Assembly (NCBI RefSeq): GCF_004088395.1
Contig: NZ_CP035107.1
Span: forward strand, 367,501-431,500
Source of the DNA: Ornithobacterium rhinotracheale
Lineage (GTDB): Bacteria; Bacteroidota; Bacteroidia; Flavobacteriales; Weeksellaceae
Reading direction: 5' to 3'
Length of the DNA stretch: 64,000 nucleotides
Below the pieces are notes generated by a model. That model ran no database searches. It was not told where the DNA came from and was given only the letters and a program-made list of their open reading frames with translations. The position numbers were made by a program, and so were the translations under genes. Positions 43,164 to 52,542 of the stretch are shown piece after piece (the first letter of the stretch is position 1; each line of letters begins with the position of its first letter).

Positions 43164-45371
43164 ATGATACAATCTGTAATCAAAAGAGACGGGAGAATCG
43201 TAGGTTTTAACGAAGAAAAAATATGTACCGCAATTCGCAAAGCTATGTTGCATACCGATGCGGGTGCCGATGAAATTTTAATCCAAAAAATAGCCAACCA
43301 CATAGCATGTGCATCTAAGGAGCAAATGAGTGTGGAAGAAATTCAAGACCAAGTCGAAATGCACTTGATGAAAAGTCCGCGCAAGGATGTAGCCAAAAAG
43401 TATATCACTTATCGCGATCAGCGAAACATCGCCCGAAAAGCTAAAACCCGCGATATTTTCCTAGAGATTATAGAAACCAAATCCAACGATATTACGCGCG
43501 AAAACGCCAATATGAACGCCGATACGCCTGCGGGGATGATGATGAAATTTGCCAGCGAGAGCACCAAGCCGTTTGTAGACGATTTTTTATTGACGGAGCC
43601 TGTGCGCTCGGCGATTAAAAATGCGTATATCCACATTCATGACAAAGATTATTATCCCACCAAAAGTTTAACCTGCGTTCAGCATCCTTTAGACAAGATT
43701 TTGCAAGAAGGATTCAATGCGGGGCACGGAGAATCTCGTCCCGCCAAGCGAATTGAAACGGCGAGTATGCTTGCTTGTATTTCGCTTGAAACGGTGCAAA
43801 ACGAAATGCATGGCGGACAAGCCATTCCGGCGTTTGATTTTTATTTAGCACCTTTTGTTCGCTCGAGTTTTATCGAAGAATTAAAAACGCTTGAAACACT
43901 TTACGGACAAGATTTTTCGCACCTTTATCAAAAAGAATTCAAGGATTATTTATTCAAAGAATTAGACGGATTGCAAGGCGAAGAGCGAGTATTGCAGCAC
44001 GCCATGAATAAAACGACTGAGCGTGTGCATCAAGCCATGGAAGCTTTTATCCATAATATGAACACCATTCATTCTCGTGGTGGAAATCAAGTGGTCTTTA
44101 GCTCCATAAATTATGGGACAGATACTTCGCCCGAAGGTAGATGCGTGATTCGTGAATTGCTACGAAGCACTTACGAAGGTGTAGGAAATGGTGCTACGGC
44201 GATTTTCCCAATTCAGATTTGGAAGAAAAAACGCGGTGTGAGCTACCTTGAAAATGACCCAAATTATGATTTATATAAAATGGCGTGCAAAGTAACGGCA
44301 AAACGCTTTTTCCCGAATTTTTTAAACTTAGATGCCGACTTCAATCAGCATGAAAAATGGCAAGAAAACGACCCAAAACGCTATTTGTATGAAATGGCAA
44401 CCATGGGCTGCCGCACGCGCGTGTTTGAAAATCAATTTGGAGAAAAAACTTCTGTGGGACGCGGAAATTTATCTTTTACTACGATTAATATCGTTCGCCT
44501 GGCAATTGAATGCATGAATATTGAAGATGAAGAAAAACGAATTTCGGCATTTTTTGAAAAATTAGATAAGATGCTGGTGCTTACTGCACAACAATTGCAC
44601 GATCGATTTGAATTCCAAAAAACAGCTTTAGCAAAACAATTTCCACTTTTGATGTCTAAATTATGGATGGGCAGCGAAGAAATTTCACCAAATGATACCA
44701 TAGAACCCGTTATTAACCAAGGAACTTTAGGCATTGGATTTATTGGCTTGGCAGAATGTTTGGTAGCTTTGGTAGGAAAGCATCACGGGGAATCCGAAGA
44801 AGCACAAGCCTTAGGCTTAAAAATTGTAAGCCATATGTGCGACAAAACCAAAGAATTTACCCAGCAATATCAGCATAATTATAGTCTATTGGCAACGCCT
44901 GCCGAAGGGCTTTCGGGCGGATTCACGCGCCGAGATCGCAAGACATTTGGTGAATTAAAGGGAATTACCGATAGAGAATTTTATACCAATTCGAACCATG
45001 TGCCTGTGTATTATAAATGTTCCGCGGCGCACAAAGCCGAAATCGAAGGTCCGTATCACACACTCACTCGTGGCGGGCATATCTTTTATGTCGAAATAGA
45101 TGGCGATGCTACACATAATCCCGAGGCAATTATGCGAATTGTGGATATGATGGACGCCCATAATATAGGCTACGGCTCAGTGAATCATAATAGAAATCGC
45201 TGCTTGGATTGTGGGTATGAAAATGCTGAAAAAGATTTAACGCGTTGCCCAAAATGCGATAGCGAACGCATAGATAAATTGCAACGAATCACAGGCTATC
45301 TCGTGGGAACTACCAATCGCTGGAATAATGCCAAACTCTCTGAGCTCAACGCGCGTGTAACGCATGACTAA
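43164..45371 (+). CDS. nrdD: Anaerobic ribonucleoside-triphosphate reductase (class III)
   Basis: A 735-residue class III reductase. An N-terminal ATP-cone (VIKRDGRIVGFNEEKI, about 4-19) senses nucleotides. The catalytic barrel follows, then a zinc site of two Cys pairs (CLDCG and CPKC) near the C-terminus, and the glycyl-radical loop with RITGY just before the end. It reduces ribonucleotides without oxygen. nrdG overlaps by 8 bases. Upstream palindromes suggest oxygen or redox control. Its presence shows that the organism can grow with little or no oxygen. Confidence 0.96.
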   Translation: MIQSVIKRDGRIVGFNEEKICTAIRKAMLHTDAGADEILIQKIANHIACASKEQMSVEEIQDQVEMHLMKSPRKDVAKKYITYRDQRNIARKAKTRDIFLEIIETKSNDITRENANMNADTPAGMMMKFASESTKPFVDDFLLTEPVRSAIKNAYIHIHDKDYYPTKSLTCVQHPLDKILQEGFNAGHGESRPAKRIETASMLACISLETVQNEMHGGQAIPAFDFYLAPFVRSSFIEELKTLETLYGQDFSHLYQKEFKDYLFKELDGLQGEERVLQHAMNKTTERVHQAMEAFIHNMNTIHSRGGNQVVFSSINYGTDTSPEGRCVIRELLRSTYEGVGNGATAIFPIQIWKKKRGVSYLENDPNYDLYKMACKVTAKRFFPNFLNLDADFNQHEKWQENDPKRYLYEMATMGCRTRVFENQFGEKTSVGRGNLSFTTINIVRLAIECMNIEDEEKRISAFFEKLDKMLVLTAQQLHDRFEFQKTALAKQFPLLMSKLWMGSEEISPNDTIEPVINQGTLGIGFIGLAECLVALVGKHHGESEEAQALGLKIVSHMCDKTKEFTQQYQHNYSLLATPAEGLSGGFTRRDRKTFGELKGITDREFYTNSNHVPVYYKCSAAHKAEIEGPYHTLTRGGHIFYVEIDGDATHNPEAIMRIVDMMDAHNIGYGSVNHNRNRCLDCGYENAEKDLTRCPKCDSERIDKLQRITGYLVGTTNRWNNAKLSELNARVTHD

Positions 45372-45873
45372 GGAAATTTCAGTTTTAAAAATCATTGAAG
45401 GTACTTGTGTCGATGGCGTAGGCTTTCGTACTTCAATTTATGCGGCGGGTTGCGGTTTTCGCTGTAAGGGCTGTCACAATCCTCAATCTTGGTGTATAGA
45501 AAATGGAGTGTGGACTCCAGTGGAAGAATTGCTTGAAATTGTGGCGAAAAATAAATTTGATGATGTTACTTTTAGTGGCGGCGATCCCTTGTTTCAAGTT
45601 GAAGGTTTTAGTCTTTTAGCTAAAAAGATAAAGGCAGAAACGGGCAAAAATATTTGGTGCTACACGGGTTGCACTTTCGAGAAAATAATGCAAAATCCGA
45701 ATTTAGCCCAGATTTTACCTTATATTGATGTACTAGTCGACGGAAATTTTATCCTAAAATTAAAAAATGAAGATTCACCTTTTCGTGGTAGTGAAAATCA
45801 ACGATTAATCAATGTTCCCGAATCGCTGAAAAGGGGAGAAGTGATAGTTTTAGAGTTAGATAATGAGATTTAA
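45364..45873 (+). CDS. nrdG: Anaerobic ribonucleoside-triphosphate reductase activating protein
   Basis: A 169-residue radical-SAM activase. The cluster motif is C-x3-C-x2-C at Cys30, Cys34 and Cys37 (AGCGFRCKGCHNPQSW), followed by the glycine-rich SAM region FSGGDPLFQ. It generates the glycyl radical on NrdD. It overlaps nrdD and shares its promoter. It is followed by a terminator. The length is normal for the family. Confidence 0.95.
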   Translation: MTKEISVLKIIEGTCVDGVGFRTSIYAAGCGFRCKGCHNPQSWCIENGVWTPVEELLEIVAKNKFDDVTFSGGDPLFQVEGFSLLAKKIKAETGKNIWCYTGCTFEKIMQNPNLAQILPYIDVLVDGNFILKLKNEDSPFRGSENQRLINVPESLKRGEVIVLELDNEI

Positions 45874-45881
45874 TTAAAACA

Positions 45882-45912
45882 AAAACGGCTTTCATATATG
45901 AAAGCCGCTTCT
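45882..45912. terminator. Terminator between nrdG and galE
   Basis: CGGCTTTCAT (45886-45895) pairs perfectly with ATGAAAGCCG (45898-45907) between two convergent genes. It can serve both; the T-tract on the plus side is interrupted (CTTCTTT). Confidence 0.75.
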
Positions 45913-45944
45913 TTAATGTATAAAACAAAGTTATGAAAAATTTC

Positions 45945-46958
45945 TTATTTTAAGCTCTTTTGCCATTCCCAAGCAGTGCGTAATGCTTCTTCAAGTGGCG
46001 TATCTGGATTCCAGCCAAGCTCTTTAGATGCTTTGGAGTTATCGGCATAAGCTGCGGTGATGTCTCCAGCGCGGCGTTCAGTAATTTTGTAATTTAATTT
46101 TACACCATTTGCTTTTTCAAATGCTTGAATTACTTCCAGTACAGTAGAGCCTGTTCCTGTTCCCAAGTTGAATACTTCGTAGTTTTCTTTGTTTTTGTGT
46201 TCTACAAGGCGTTTCAACGCTTTCACATGGGCTTTGGCTAAATCTACTACATAGATGTAATCTCTTACCGCTGTTCCGTCACGAGTTGGGTAATCATCTC
46301 CAAACACAGAAAGACATTCTCTGATGCCTGCTGCAGTTTGAGTTACAAATGGGATTAAGTTATTTGGCACGCCTTTAGGCAATTCCCCGATCAAAGCACT
46401 TGGGTGGGCTCCAATTGGGTTAAAGTATCTAAGCGCAATCACATGCTTGTTGAACGCACGAGAGAAATCTTCTAAAATCTCTTCGCCCATTTGTTTAGTT
46501 TTACCGTAAGAACTTTCTGCTTTTTTGATTGGAGCAGTTTCATCAATTGGTAATTTATCTGCCTGTCCATAAACGGTGCAAGACGAACTAAAGATGAAGT
46601 TGTCTACATTATTTTCTTTAGCAGCTTCAAGCAAGTTTAAAAGACCTAAAATGTTGTTTCTGTAGTACATCAGAGGTTTTTCCATAGATTCTCCCACCGC
46701 TTTGTGAGCCGCAAAATGGATAATCCCTTGAATGTCTTGATGGCTGAAAAACTCATCAACAGCTTCTTGGTCTTTAAGATCTAAAATGTGAGTTTCAACT
46801 GGTTTTCCAGTGATTTTTTCTATTCTTTCTTGTACAAATTCTTCTGAGTTAGATAAATCATCGATTACGACCACCTCAAAACTTTCGTTTTGCAATTCGA
46901 CTACGGTGTGCGAGCCAATATAGCCCAAGCCACCGGTAACTAGTACTTTTTTACTCAT
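45945..46958 (-). CDS. galE: UDP-glucose 4-epimerase
   Basis: A 337-residue short-chain dehydrogenase-type epimerase. The NAD motif GGLGYIGSH (9-17) is followed by the Ser and Tyr-x3-Lys active site (SSCTVYG, then SSYGKTKQMGEE), and the ALRYFNPIGAHPS motif of GalE is present. It interconverts UDP-glucose and UDP-galactose. It overlaps the upstream aminotransferase gene by 4 bases, linking it to sugar synthesis for surface polysaccharide, not to galT-galM, which lie about 28 kb away. Confidence 0.96.
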   Translation of the reverse strand: MSKKVLVTGGLGYIGSHTVVELQNESFEVVVIDDLSNSEEFVQERIEKITGKPVETHILDLKDQEAVDEFFSHQDIQGIIHFAAHKAVGESMEKPLMYYRNNILGLLNLLEAAKENNVDNFIFSSSCTVYGQADKLPIDETAPIKKAESSYGKTKQMGEEILEDFSRAFNKHVIALRYFNPIGAHPSALIGELPKGVPNNLIPFVTQTAAGIRECLSVFGDDYPTRDGTAVRDYIYVVDLAKAHVKALKRLVEHKNKENYEVFNLGTGTGSTVLEVIQAFEKANGVKLNYKITERRAGDITAAYADNSKASKELGWNPDTPLEEALRTAWEWQKSLK

Positions 46959-48082
46959 TTAAAATAATTTTTAAGGGTTGTTGTTATATATTCTAATTGC
47001 TCCTCGCTAAGTTCTGTGTGCATTGGCAGAGAGATTACTTCGTCAATAAGTTCCATAGTCACAGGGAAAGCCTCATCGGAATACTCGCCATGGTCATATG
47101 CCTTTTGCTGGTGAAGCGGCACAGGATAGTAAATCATTGCAGGAATGTCGTGCTCTGCCAAATATTTTTGTAGTGCGTCGCGATCTGCATTCAAAATTCT
47201 CAAAGTATATTGATGGAAAACATGCGTGCTTTTTGGATCGCGTTGAGGGGTTATAATATTTGGATGATGGGCAAAAGCCTTGTCGTAATAATCAGCAGCC
47301 GCATTTCTCGCCGAATTGTAATGATCCAGATGAGGTAATTTTAATCTTAAAATCGCTGCCTGTATGCTGTCTAAACGAGAGTTTACGCCCACCTCGTCAT
47401 GATAATACCTTTTGTACATTCCGTGGTTTACAATGCCGCGCAGTTTGTGAGCTAAATTATCATCATTAGTGAAAATGGCACCGCCATCTCCATAGCAACC
47501 TAAGTTTTTAGACGGGAAGAAAGAGGTGCAGCCCATATGTCCTATGGTTCCCGCTTTTTTGCTCGTTCCGTTTGAGTAGCGAAACTCAGCACCAAGTGCC
47601 TGTGCAGTATCTTCAATTACATAAAGGTTATGCTTCTCGGCAATATCCATAATTTCCTCCATATTGGCACATTGCCCAAAAAGGTGAACTGGGATAATTG
47701 CTTTAGTTTTAGGCGTAATGGCTTTTTCCAAAGCTTCAACATTAATGTTAAAGGTATCTTTGTCTACATCCACCAAAACAGATTTTAACTTTAATAAATC
47801 TACCACCTCTACGGTGGCTGCAAAAGTGAAATCCGCAGTGATGACTTCGTCGCCTTCCTCAAGGTTAAGTGCCATAAGCGCAACCTGCAATGCGTCGGTT
47901 CCATTGGCACATGGAATTACATGTTTCACTCCAAGGTATTCCTCTAATTCTTGTTGAAATGCTTTTACTTCAGGACCATTGATATAAGCGGAAGATTCTA
48001 CTACTTCAATGATTTTTTTGTCGAGTTCTGGTTTTATTTTATGGTATTGGGAAACCAGATCCACCATTTGTATTTTTTGCAT
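46955..48082 (-). CDS. DegT/DnrJ/EryC1/StrS-family sugar aminotransferase
   Basis: A 375-residue PLP enzyme. CANGTDALQVAL (about 58-69) is the cofactor loop and FFPSKNLG carries the PLP lysine. Further motifs are YVIEDTAQALGA and NSRLDSIQAAIL. The family aminates keto-sugars attached to nucleotides for lipopolysaccharide or glycoprotein sugars; the profile resembles WbpE/PglE-type enzymes, but the substrate cannot be fixed. It precedes galE in a two-gene minus-strand unit. Confidence 0.9.
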   Translation of the reverse strand: MQKIQMVDLVSQYHKIKPELDKKIIEVVESSAYINGPEVKAFQQELEEYLGVKHVIPCANGTDALQVALMALNLEEGDEVITADFTFAATVEVVDLLKLKSVLVDVDKDTFNINVEALEKAITPKTKAIIPVHLFGQCANMEEIMDIAEKHNLYVIEDTAQALGAEFRYSNGTSKKAGTIGHMGCTSFFPSKNLGCYGDGGAIFTNDDNLAHKLRGIVNHGMYKRYYHDEVGVNSRLDSIQAAILRLKLPHLDHYNSARNAAADYYDKAFAHHPNIITPQRDPKSTHVFHQYTLRILNADRDALQKYLAEHDIPAMIYYPVPLHQQKAYDHGEYSDEAFPVTMELIDEVISLPMHTELSEEQLEYITTTLKNYFK

Positions 48083-48246
48083 AGTTATGTAAAATCTCTA
48101 TTCAATGGGGTAAAATTACTTAAAAATGATTAGATGATAAAATTATATAAGATGAAAAATGTTAGTATTTTTTTTAAGCATTGAAAGTCTCAGAAAATAA
48201 GCCAAATTTGTAATTTGATTTTAAACATAATTAAAGAATAAAAAGT

Positions 48247-48254
48247 TACCTTTG
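48247..48254 (+). promoter_or_regulatory. -7 promoter element abutting the Kdo transferase start
   Basis: TACCTTTG fits TAnnTTTG and ends 4 bases before ATG 48259, so a leaderless transcript is likely. Confidence 0.5.
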
Positions 48255-48258
48255 TCTC

Positions 48259-49497
48259 ATGCAAAAAATCTACACACTCGGCGTTCGCGCCATGTCGCTT
48301 GGAATGAAAATCGCATCGAAATTTAACGAAAAGGCGCAAAAAGCCATAGTGGGAAGAGGGAATGTTTGGCAATATTTAACTCAAAAAATCACACCAAATG
48401 ATGATTGGGTGTGGGTGCACTGCAGTTCGCTAGGCGAGTTTGAGCAGGGGCGTCCCGTGATAGAGGCGATTAAAGAAAAATACCCAAAAGCAAAAATTGC
48501 TGTTTCATTTTTTTCGCCATCAGGTTACGAAGTGCGAAAAAACTATGCAGAAGCCGATGCTGTGTTTTATTTGCCCTTTGATACGCCCGAAAATGCACAG
48601 AAATTAATTAAAATTCTAAAACCAAAACTTTGGGTATTGGTGAAATACGATTATTGGTACAATTTCTTGAGCGAATATAAAAAAGAGGGTGTCCCGATTA
48701 TTGTGATTTCGGCAATTTTTAGAGAAAATCAATCTTACTTTAAGTCGTATGGAAAGTTTTTTGCCCAAAAATTAAAAAACGATTTAGCTCATTTTTTTGT
48801 TCAAAATCAAGAATCGGTGGATTTGTTGTCTCAAATCGGGATTTCGAATGCGAGTGCGGTGGGCGATACACGATTTGACCGAGTGAAAAAAGTCGCAGAC
48901 CAAGCCGAAAGATTACCTTGGGTAGAAACTTTTAAGCAAGATAAAAAACTTTTCGTGGTGGGGAGTTCATGGAAAGAGGATGAGGATTTTTGGGTGAAAT
49001 GGATGAACGAAGAATGTCCACTTGATTGGAAAATCATTATTGCTCCGCACGAAATGAATGAAAAGTCTATTTTAGCCTTAAAAGAAAGGTTTAAAGACGA
49101 GGTGGCGACTTACCAAAAGCAGGAAAATTTAGAGCAAGCTAAAATTTTAATAGTCGATGCGATTGGATTTTTAAGCGAAATTTACGCCTATGCAGACATT
49201 GCTTATGTAGGCGGAGGGTTTAATAAAAGTGGCGTGCACAATACGCTGGAGCCTGCCGTGTTTGGCGTGCCTGTCGTGATTGGGCAGAATTATGCTAAAT
49301 TTCAAGAAGTGAAAGATTTAATGGCGGAAGGGGCACTCTTTTCGGTAAGTGATTATGTGCAATTTCAAAAAATCATCAAAAAATTGATTTCTGAAGATTT
49401 AGCGATTTATAAAATGAAAACGCAAGCGGTCTTTGATAGAAATCTCGGTGCAACCCAGAAAATCATGCAGTGGATTGAGGAAAACCGAGTGATTTAG
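48259..49497 (+). CDS. waaA: 3-deoxy-D-manno-octulosonic acid transferase
   Basis: A 412-residue GT30 glycosyltransferase with an N-terminal membrane-associated helix. It has the WVHCSSLGEFEQGRPVIEAIK motif (about 54-74), which contains the conserved Glu of KdtA, and a C-terminal half with VGGGFNKSGVHNTLEPAVFGVPV. It adds Kdo to lipid A precursor. Along with kdsC (22339-22857) it shows a Kdo-containing lipopolysaccharide. It is a single gene followed by a terminator shared with the tRNA gene on the opposite strand. Confidence 0.95.
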   Translation: MQKIYTLGVRAMSLGMKIASKFNEKAQKAIVGRGNVWQYLTQKITPNDDWVWVHCSSLGEFEQGRPVIEAIKEKYPKAKIAVSFFSPSGYEVRKNYAEADAVFYLPFDTPENAQKLIKILKPKLWVLVKYDYWYNFLSEYKKEGVPIIVISAIFRENQSYFKSYGKFFAQKLKNDLAHFFVQNQESVDLLSQIGISNASAVGDTRFDRVKKVADQAERLPWVETFKQDKKLFVVGSSWKEDEDFWVKWMNEECPLDWKIIIAPHEMNEKSILALKERFKDEVATYQKQENLEQAKILIVDAIGFLSEIYAYADIAYVGGGFNKSGVHNTLEPAVFGVPVVIGQNYAKFQEVKDLMAEGALFSVSDYVQFQKIIKKLISEDLAIYKMKTQAVFDRNLGATQKIMQWIEENRVI

Positions 49498-49514
49498 ATA
49501 TTTAGGTAAATAAA

Positions 49515-49546
49515 AAAAGAGCTAAACAACATTGTTTAGCTCTTTT
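49515..49546. terminator. Bidirectional terminator between the Kdo transferase gene and tRNA-Leu
   Basis: A perfect 15-base stem (49515-49529 with 49532-49546) with A and T runs on its sides lies between the two convergent transcripts. Confidence 0.92.
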
Positions 49547-49549
49547 AAG

Positions 49550-49631
49550 TGCGGATGAAGGGACTCGAACCCCCACACCTCGCGGCACTAGATCCTAAGT
49601 CTAGCGTGTCTACCAATTCCACCACATCCGC
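49550..49631 (-). tRNA. tRNA-Leu (anticodon UAG)
   Basis: On the minus strand the 82 bases (with discriminator A) fold as a class II tRNA. The acceptor stem is GCGGATG/CATCCGC, the D-loop has GGTAGACA, the anticodon loop is CTTAGGA with anticodon TAG, the variable arm is long, and the T-loop is GGTTCGAGTCC. TAG reads leucine CUN codons. The terminal CCA is not encoded, as in many Bacteroidetes. Confidence 0.97.
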
Positions 49632-49802
49632 TTAATTGAGAGTGCAAATATAGAACTTTTTTTATTAAGCGCAAATTTTTTTGAAAAATATTTTTTTATT
49701 TTCTGCATAAATTGCCCTATGTGAATTTTATAACACATTAATTTTATGTATTATTTGTGTTTTATTTATGAAAAAACTTCTTTAGAAAAATATGTATTTT
49801 TA

Positions 49803-49810
49803 TATCTTTG
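49803..49810 (+). promoter_or_regulatory. -7 promoter element before the DUF3127 gene
   Basis: TATCTTTG fits TAnnTTTG, 28 bases before ATG 49839. Confidence 0.5.
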
Positions 49811-49838
49811 CACTAAGTAAGATAATTAACATACATAG

Positions 49839-50237
49839 ATGGAAGTCGTAGGAAAAGTAAAAAAAATATTGGAACCACAAACATTTAATAGTGGTTTTAC
49901 TAAGCAAGAGGTAGTAATTTTGACACAGGAGCAGTATCCGCAGACACTTGCTATTGAGTTTTTGCAGGATAAAGTGAGCTTACTTACCAATATAAAGGAA
50001 GGAGATGATGTGAAGATCTCAATCAACTTAAGAGGTAGGGAATGGGTGAACCCTGAAGGGGTGACTAAATACTTCAATTCCATCACAGGGTGGAGAATAG
50101 AGCCATTAGTGCCCGCTACACAGGCCGCGGCAGTAGCAACTTCGGCAGTAGAGCCTACTCCTCCGTCAGCAGATTCTTTTAATCAGAATTTCAATGATTT
50201 AAACGCTGGTGATGATGTGGATGATCTTCCTTTCTAA
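49839..50237 (+). CDS. DUF3127-family protein
   Basis: A 132-residue soluble protein. The DUF3127 domain covers about 1-90 (GKVKKILEPQTFNSGFTKQEVVI, then FLQDKVSLLTNIKEGDDVKI and NLRGREW) and looks like an OB-fold beta barrel. The remainder is an Ala/Pro-rich linker and a short acidic tail ending in DDVDDLPF. The acidic tail resembles the C-terminal tip of single-stranded DNA-binding proteins, so a nucleic-acid or protein-contact role is possible. Function is unknown. It is well separated from the outer-membrane gene that follows. Confidence 0.85.
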   Translation: MEVVGKVKKILEPQTFNSGFTKQEVVILTQEQYPQTLAIEFLQDKVSLLTNIKEGDDVKISINLRGREWVNPEGVTKYFNSITGWRIEPLVPATQAAAVATSAVEPTPPSADSFNQNFNDLNAGDDVDDLPF

Positions 50238-50320
50238 CATAATTGATAAAAAAGAAATTGTATTTAGGCACACTATTTGCAACATAATTTAACAAGATGA
50301 AAATTTAAATTTTAACTAGA

Positions 50321-52510
50321 ATGAAAAAAACAATTATTTGTTCTGCTTTGGCATTTCTTGGAATCCAAGCTAACGCGCAAGTTGAAGATGTAAGCGTAAC
50401 GCTTTCACCTACTGCTAGCTACAACTGGTTTGATAACAATTCAGCAATCAAAGATGGTTTGATGATTGGAGGTAGAGTTGGTTTTGGCTTCGGAGAATAC
50501 TTTGAGCTTAGAGCACTTTACGAAAAATCAGTAGATCTTAAATCTGAAATTGATAAGCTTGATATCAAAGGAGAGGATTGGAAAAAATTCACTGAAAAAT
50601 TCGAGTCTAGAAATGTAGATGTAGAAAGAATTGGAGGTGAAATGAAAGCTAACATTCCTACAGGTGGTGCTTTAGCTCCGTATGTGACTTTAGGGTCTGG
50701 GGTTCAGAAGCTTAAGCATGATGATTTGGAAGACGAACAAATTTACTTAAGCTTAGGTCTAGGTACTAAAGTTAATTTAAGCGATCGTGTTGTTTTAAAC
50801 CTAGAAGGTAAAAACACAGCTTACAACTTGAATAAAGCAAATGTTTTATTCCAAGAAGCTGGTAAGTCCGAACTAGAAAAAGCCCTAGGAGATTCTAAAG
50901 ATGATAGAATGTACAACTGGGCAGTATTAGCCGGATTACAGTTTTACTTAGGCGGCAGAGAGCCAGGATCTCTTACAGAATTAGACAGAGCTTATTTGAG
51001 AAAATTCTCAGGCGGATTGAGCGGATTTAAATTTGTAGTAGAGCCAGGTGTGGCGCAAATTAAATTCAATGATGATTTAAACCTAAGAGATACTTACTTA
51101 GTAGGGGGTACCGCAGGTTTTGACTTTAATCAATTCGTGGGATTGAGAGGATTCTACTATCAAGCAACTCAGGACGAGGAGTTTAAGAAATTTGATGATT
51201 TAGCAATGTACGGTGCTGATATCGTAGCTAGATTAAATGTAGCCAGAGGCTTGACACCATACATCACCCTAGGTGGAGGTTACTTAAACGCGTATTCAAC
51301 CTATGAAGGGAGAGATGCCGCACGCGACATTGAAGACCCTAGCAGCTACTTTGTAAAAGGAGGTTTAGGATTAAATGTTCCACTAGGGCAACACCTAGAT
51401 ATCTTTGGGGCAGCAAACTTGCTTTACACCACTGCTACAAAACCTCAAAACATTCAAAAACCAAGCGAGCTTAAACAAAGCCAAATGTATAATGTAGGTT
51501 TAAGATTTAAGCTAGGAGCGCCGGCCAAAGAAGACCAAGTTTTAGAAAGAAAATTAGGCGCAGAAAGCCAAGTGTACAAAGATAGAATCGCAGAGCTAGA
51601 AGCAGAATTGCAAAAAGCTTATAAAGATAACGATTCAGACAAAGCTGTGCGCGTAATCAAAGAAAAACAAAAAATAGAAAAAGGCTACAAGAATACTAAT
51701 AAAGTAGTTTTAACCCCTCAGGAGCTAGAAGATTTGGTAGAAAAGACAATCGACCAAGTTAATGAAAAATACGCTAGCCCAAAGGCAAAAAAAAACTTTG
51801 GAAATAAAGCGCAAAAAGCAGATGAATTAAAGAAACTTTTGCTAGAAGTAAACAGAAGTGATTACAAAAACTACCAAACAAGCCAAGGTGTAAACCTTCA
51901 GAATTCAGCTACTCAAGAAATCTTAAATGAGCTTAGAGAGCTAAGCAGCAAAGTGGATAGAAATACCAATGAGATTTCTAAACTTGCAGGAGTTGCCTCA
52001 GCAGATAATACCGTAGTAGTGCCAGCTACAAATACAGCAGCACCCGCGGTGGAGCAAGGAGCAACAACACCAGTTCCAGCAGTAGTTAATGAAGATGGCG
52101 AAACAGGCGTTGTGAAATCATTGTTTGTAAATAACGGTATCTCAATCGATGCAGGAGCCATCTTTGGTGGAGGCACCACAGGAGAAGTGGGCATTAGAGG
52201 ACACTATGGATTTACCAATACAAATTGGGAGTTCCAACCAAGCCTTTATGTAGGCGTAGCGGGAGATGGTGCATTCGGTGCTAATGCTAATTTGCTTTAC
52301 AAATTTAACATTGATAGAGGCTTCATCGTTCAGCCATATTTAGGAGCAGGCTTAGGCTATAATAAGCTAGATGATGAATCTAAATTTGGCGCAAACTTGG
52401 TAGTAGGTACTTCATTCAATGTATTAGATGGTAAATTATATGTTGATTACACCGCTTTAAACCTTGCAGATTTCAATAAAATCTCTGTGGGCTATAAATT
52501 CGGATTATAA
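50321..52510 (+). CDS. Large outer-membrane protein with several beta-barrel-like domains
   Basis: A 729-residue exported protein (signal about 1-19, ends NAQ). Three regions look like OmpA/OprF-type eight-strand barrels: about 20-215, about 228-405 and about 600-729. Each has a repeated pattern of alternating hydrophobic residues, and the last ends in SVGYKFGL. Between barrels 2 and 3 lies a charged helical stretch (about 405-545) and an Ala/Thr/Pro-rich linker (about 570-595). It contains no obvious peptidoglycan-binding domain; that domain is encoded by the next gene 32 bases later. Function is unknown beyond a likely structural porin role. Confidence 0.75.
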   Translation: MKKTIICSALAFLGIQANAQVEDVSVTLSPTASYNWFDNNSAIKDGLMIGGRVGFGFGEYFELRALYEKSVDLKSEIDKLDIKGEDWKKFTEKFESRNVDVERIGGEMKANIPTGGALAPYVTLGSGVQKLKHDDLEDEQIYLSLGLGTKVNLSDRVVLNLEGKNTAYNLNKANVLFQEAGKSELEKALGDSKDDRMYNWAVLAGLQFYLGGREPGSLTELDRAYLRKFSGGLSGFKFVVEPGVAQIKFNDDLNLRDTYLVGGTAGFDFNQFVGLRGFYYQATQDEEFKKFDDLAMYGADIVARLNVARGLTPYITLGGGYLNAYSTYEGRDAARDIEDPSSYFVKGGLGLNVPLGQHLDIFGAANLLYTTATKPQNIQKPSELKQSQMYNVGLRFKLGAPAKEDQVLERKLGAESQVYKDRIAELEAELQKAYKDNDSDKAVRVIKEKQKIEKGYKNTNKVVLTPQELEDLVEKTIDQVNEKYASPKAKKNFGNKAQKADELKKLLLEVNRSDYKNYQTSQGVNLQNSATQEILNELRELSSKVDRNTNEISKLAGVASADNTVVVPATNTAAPAVEQGATTPVPAVVNEDGETGVVKSLFVNNGISIDAGAIFGGGTTGEVGIRGHYGFTNTNWEFQPSLYVGVAGDGAFGANANLLYKFNIDRGFIVQPYLGAGLGYNKLDDESKFGANLVVGTSFNVLDGKLYVDYTALNLADFNKISVGYKFGL

Positions 52511-52542
52511 TCAACTAATAGTAATCATTTAAACCAAGTAAT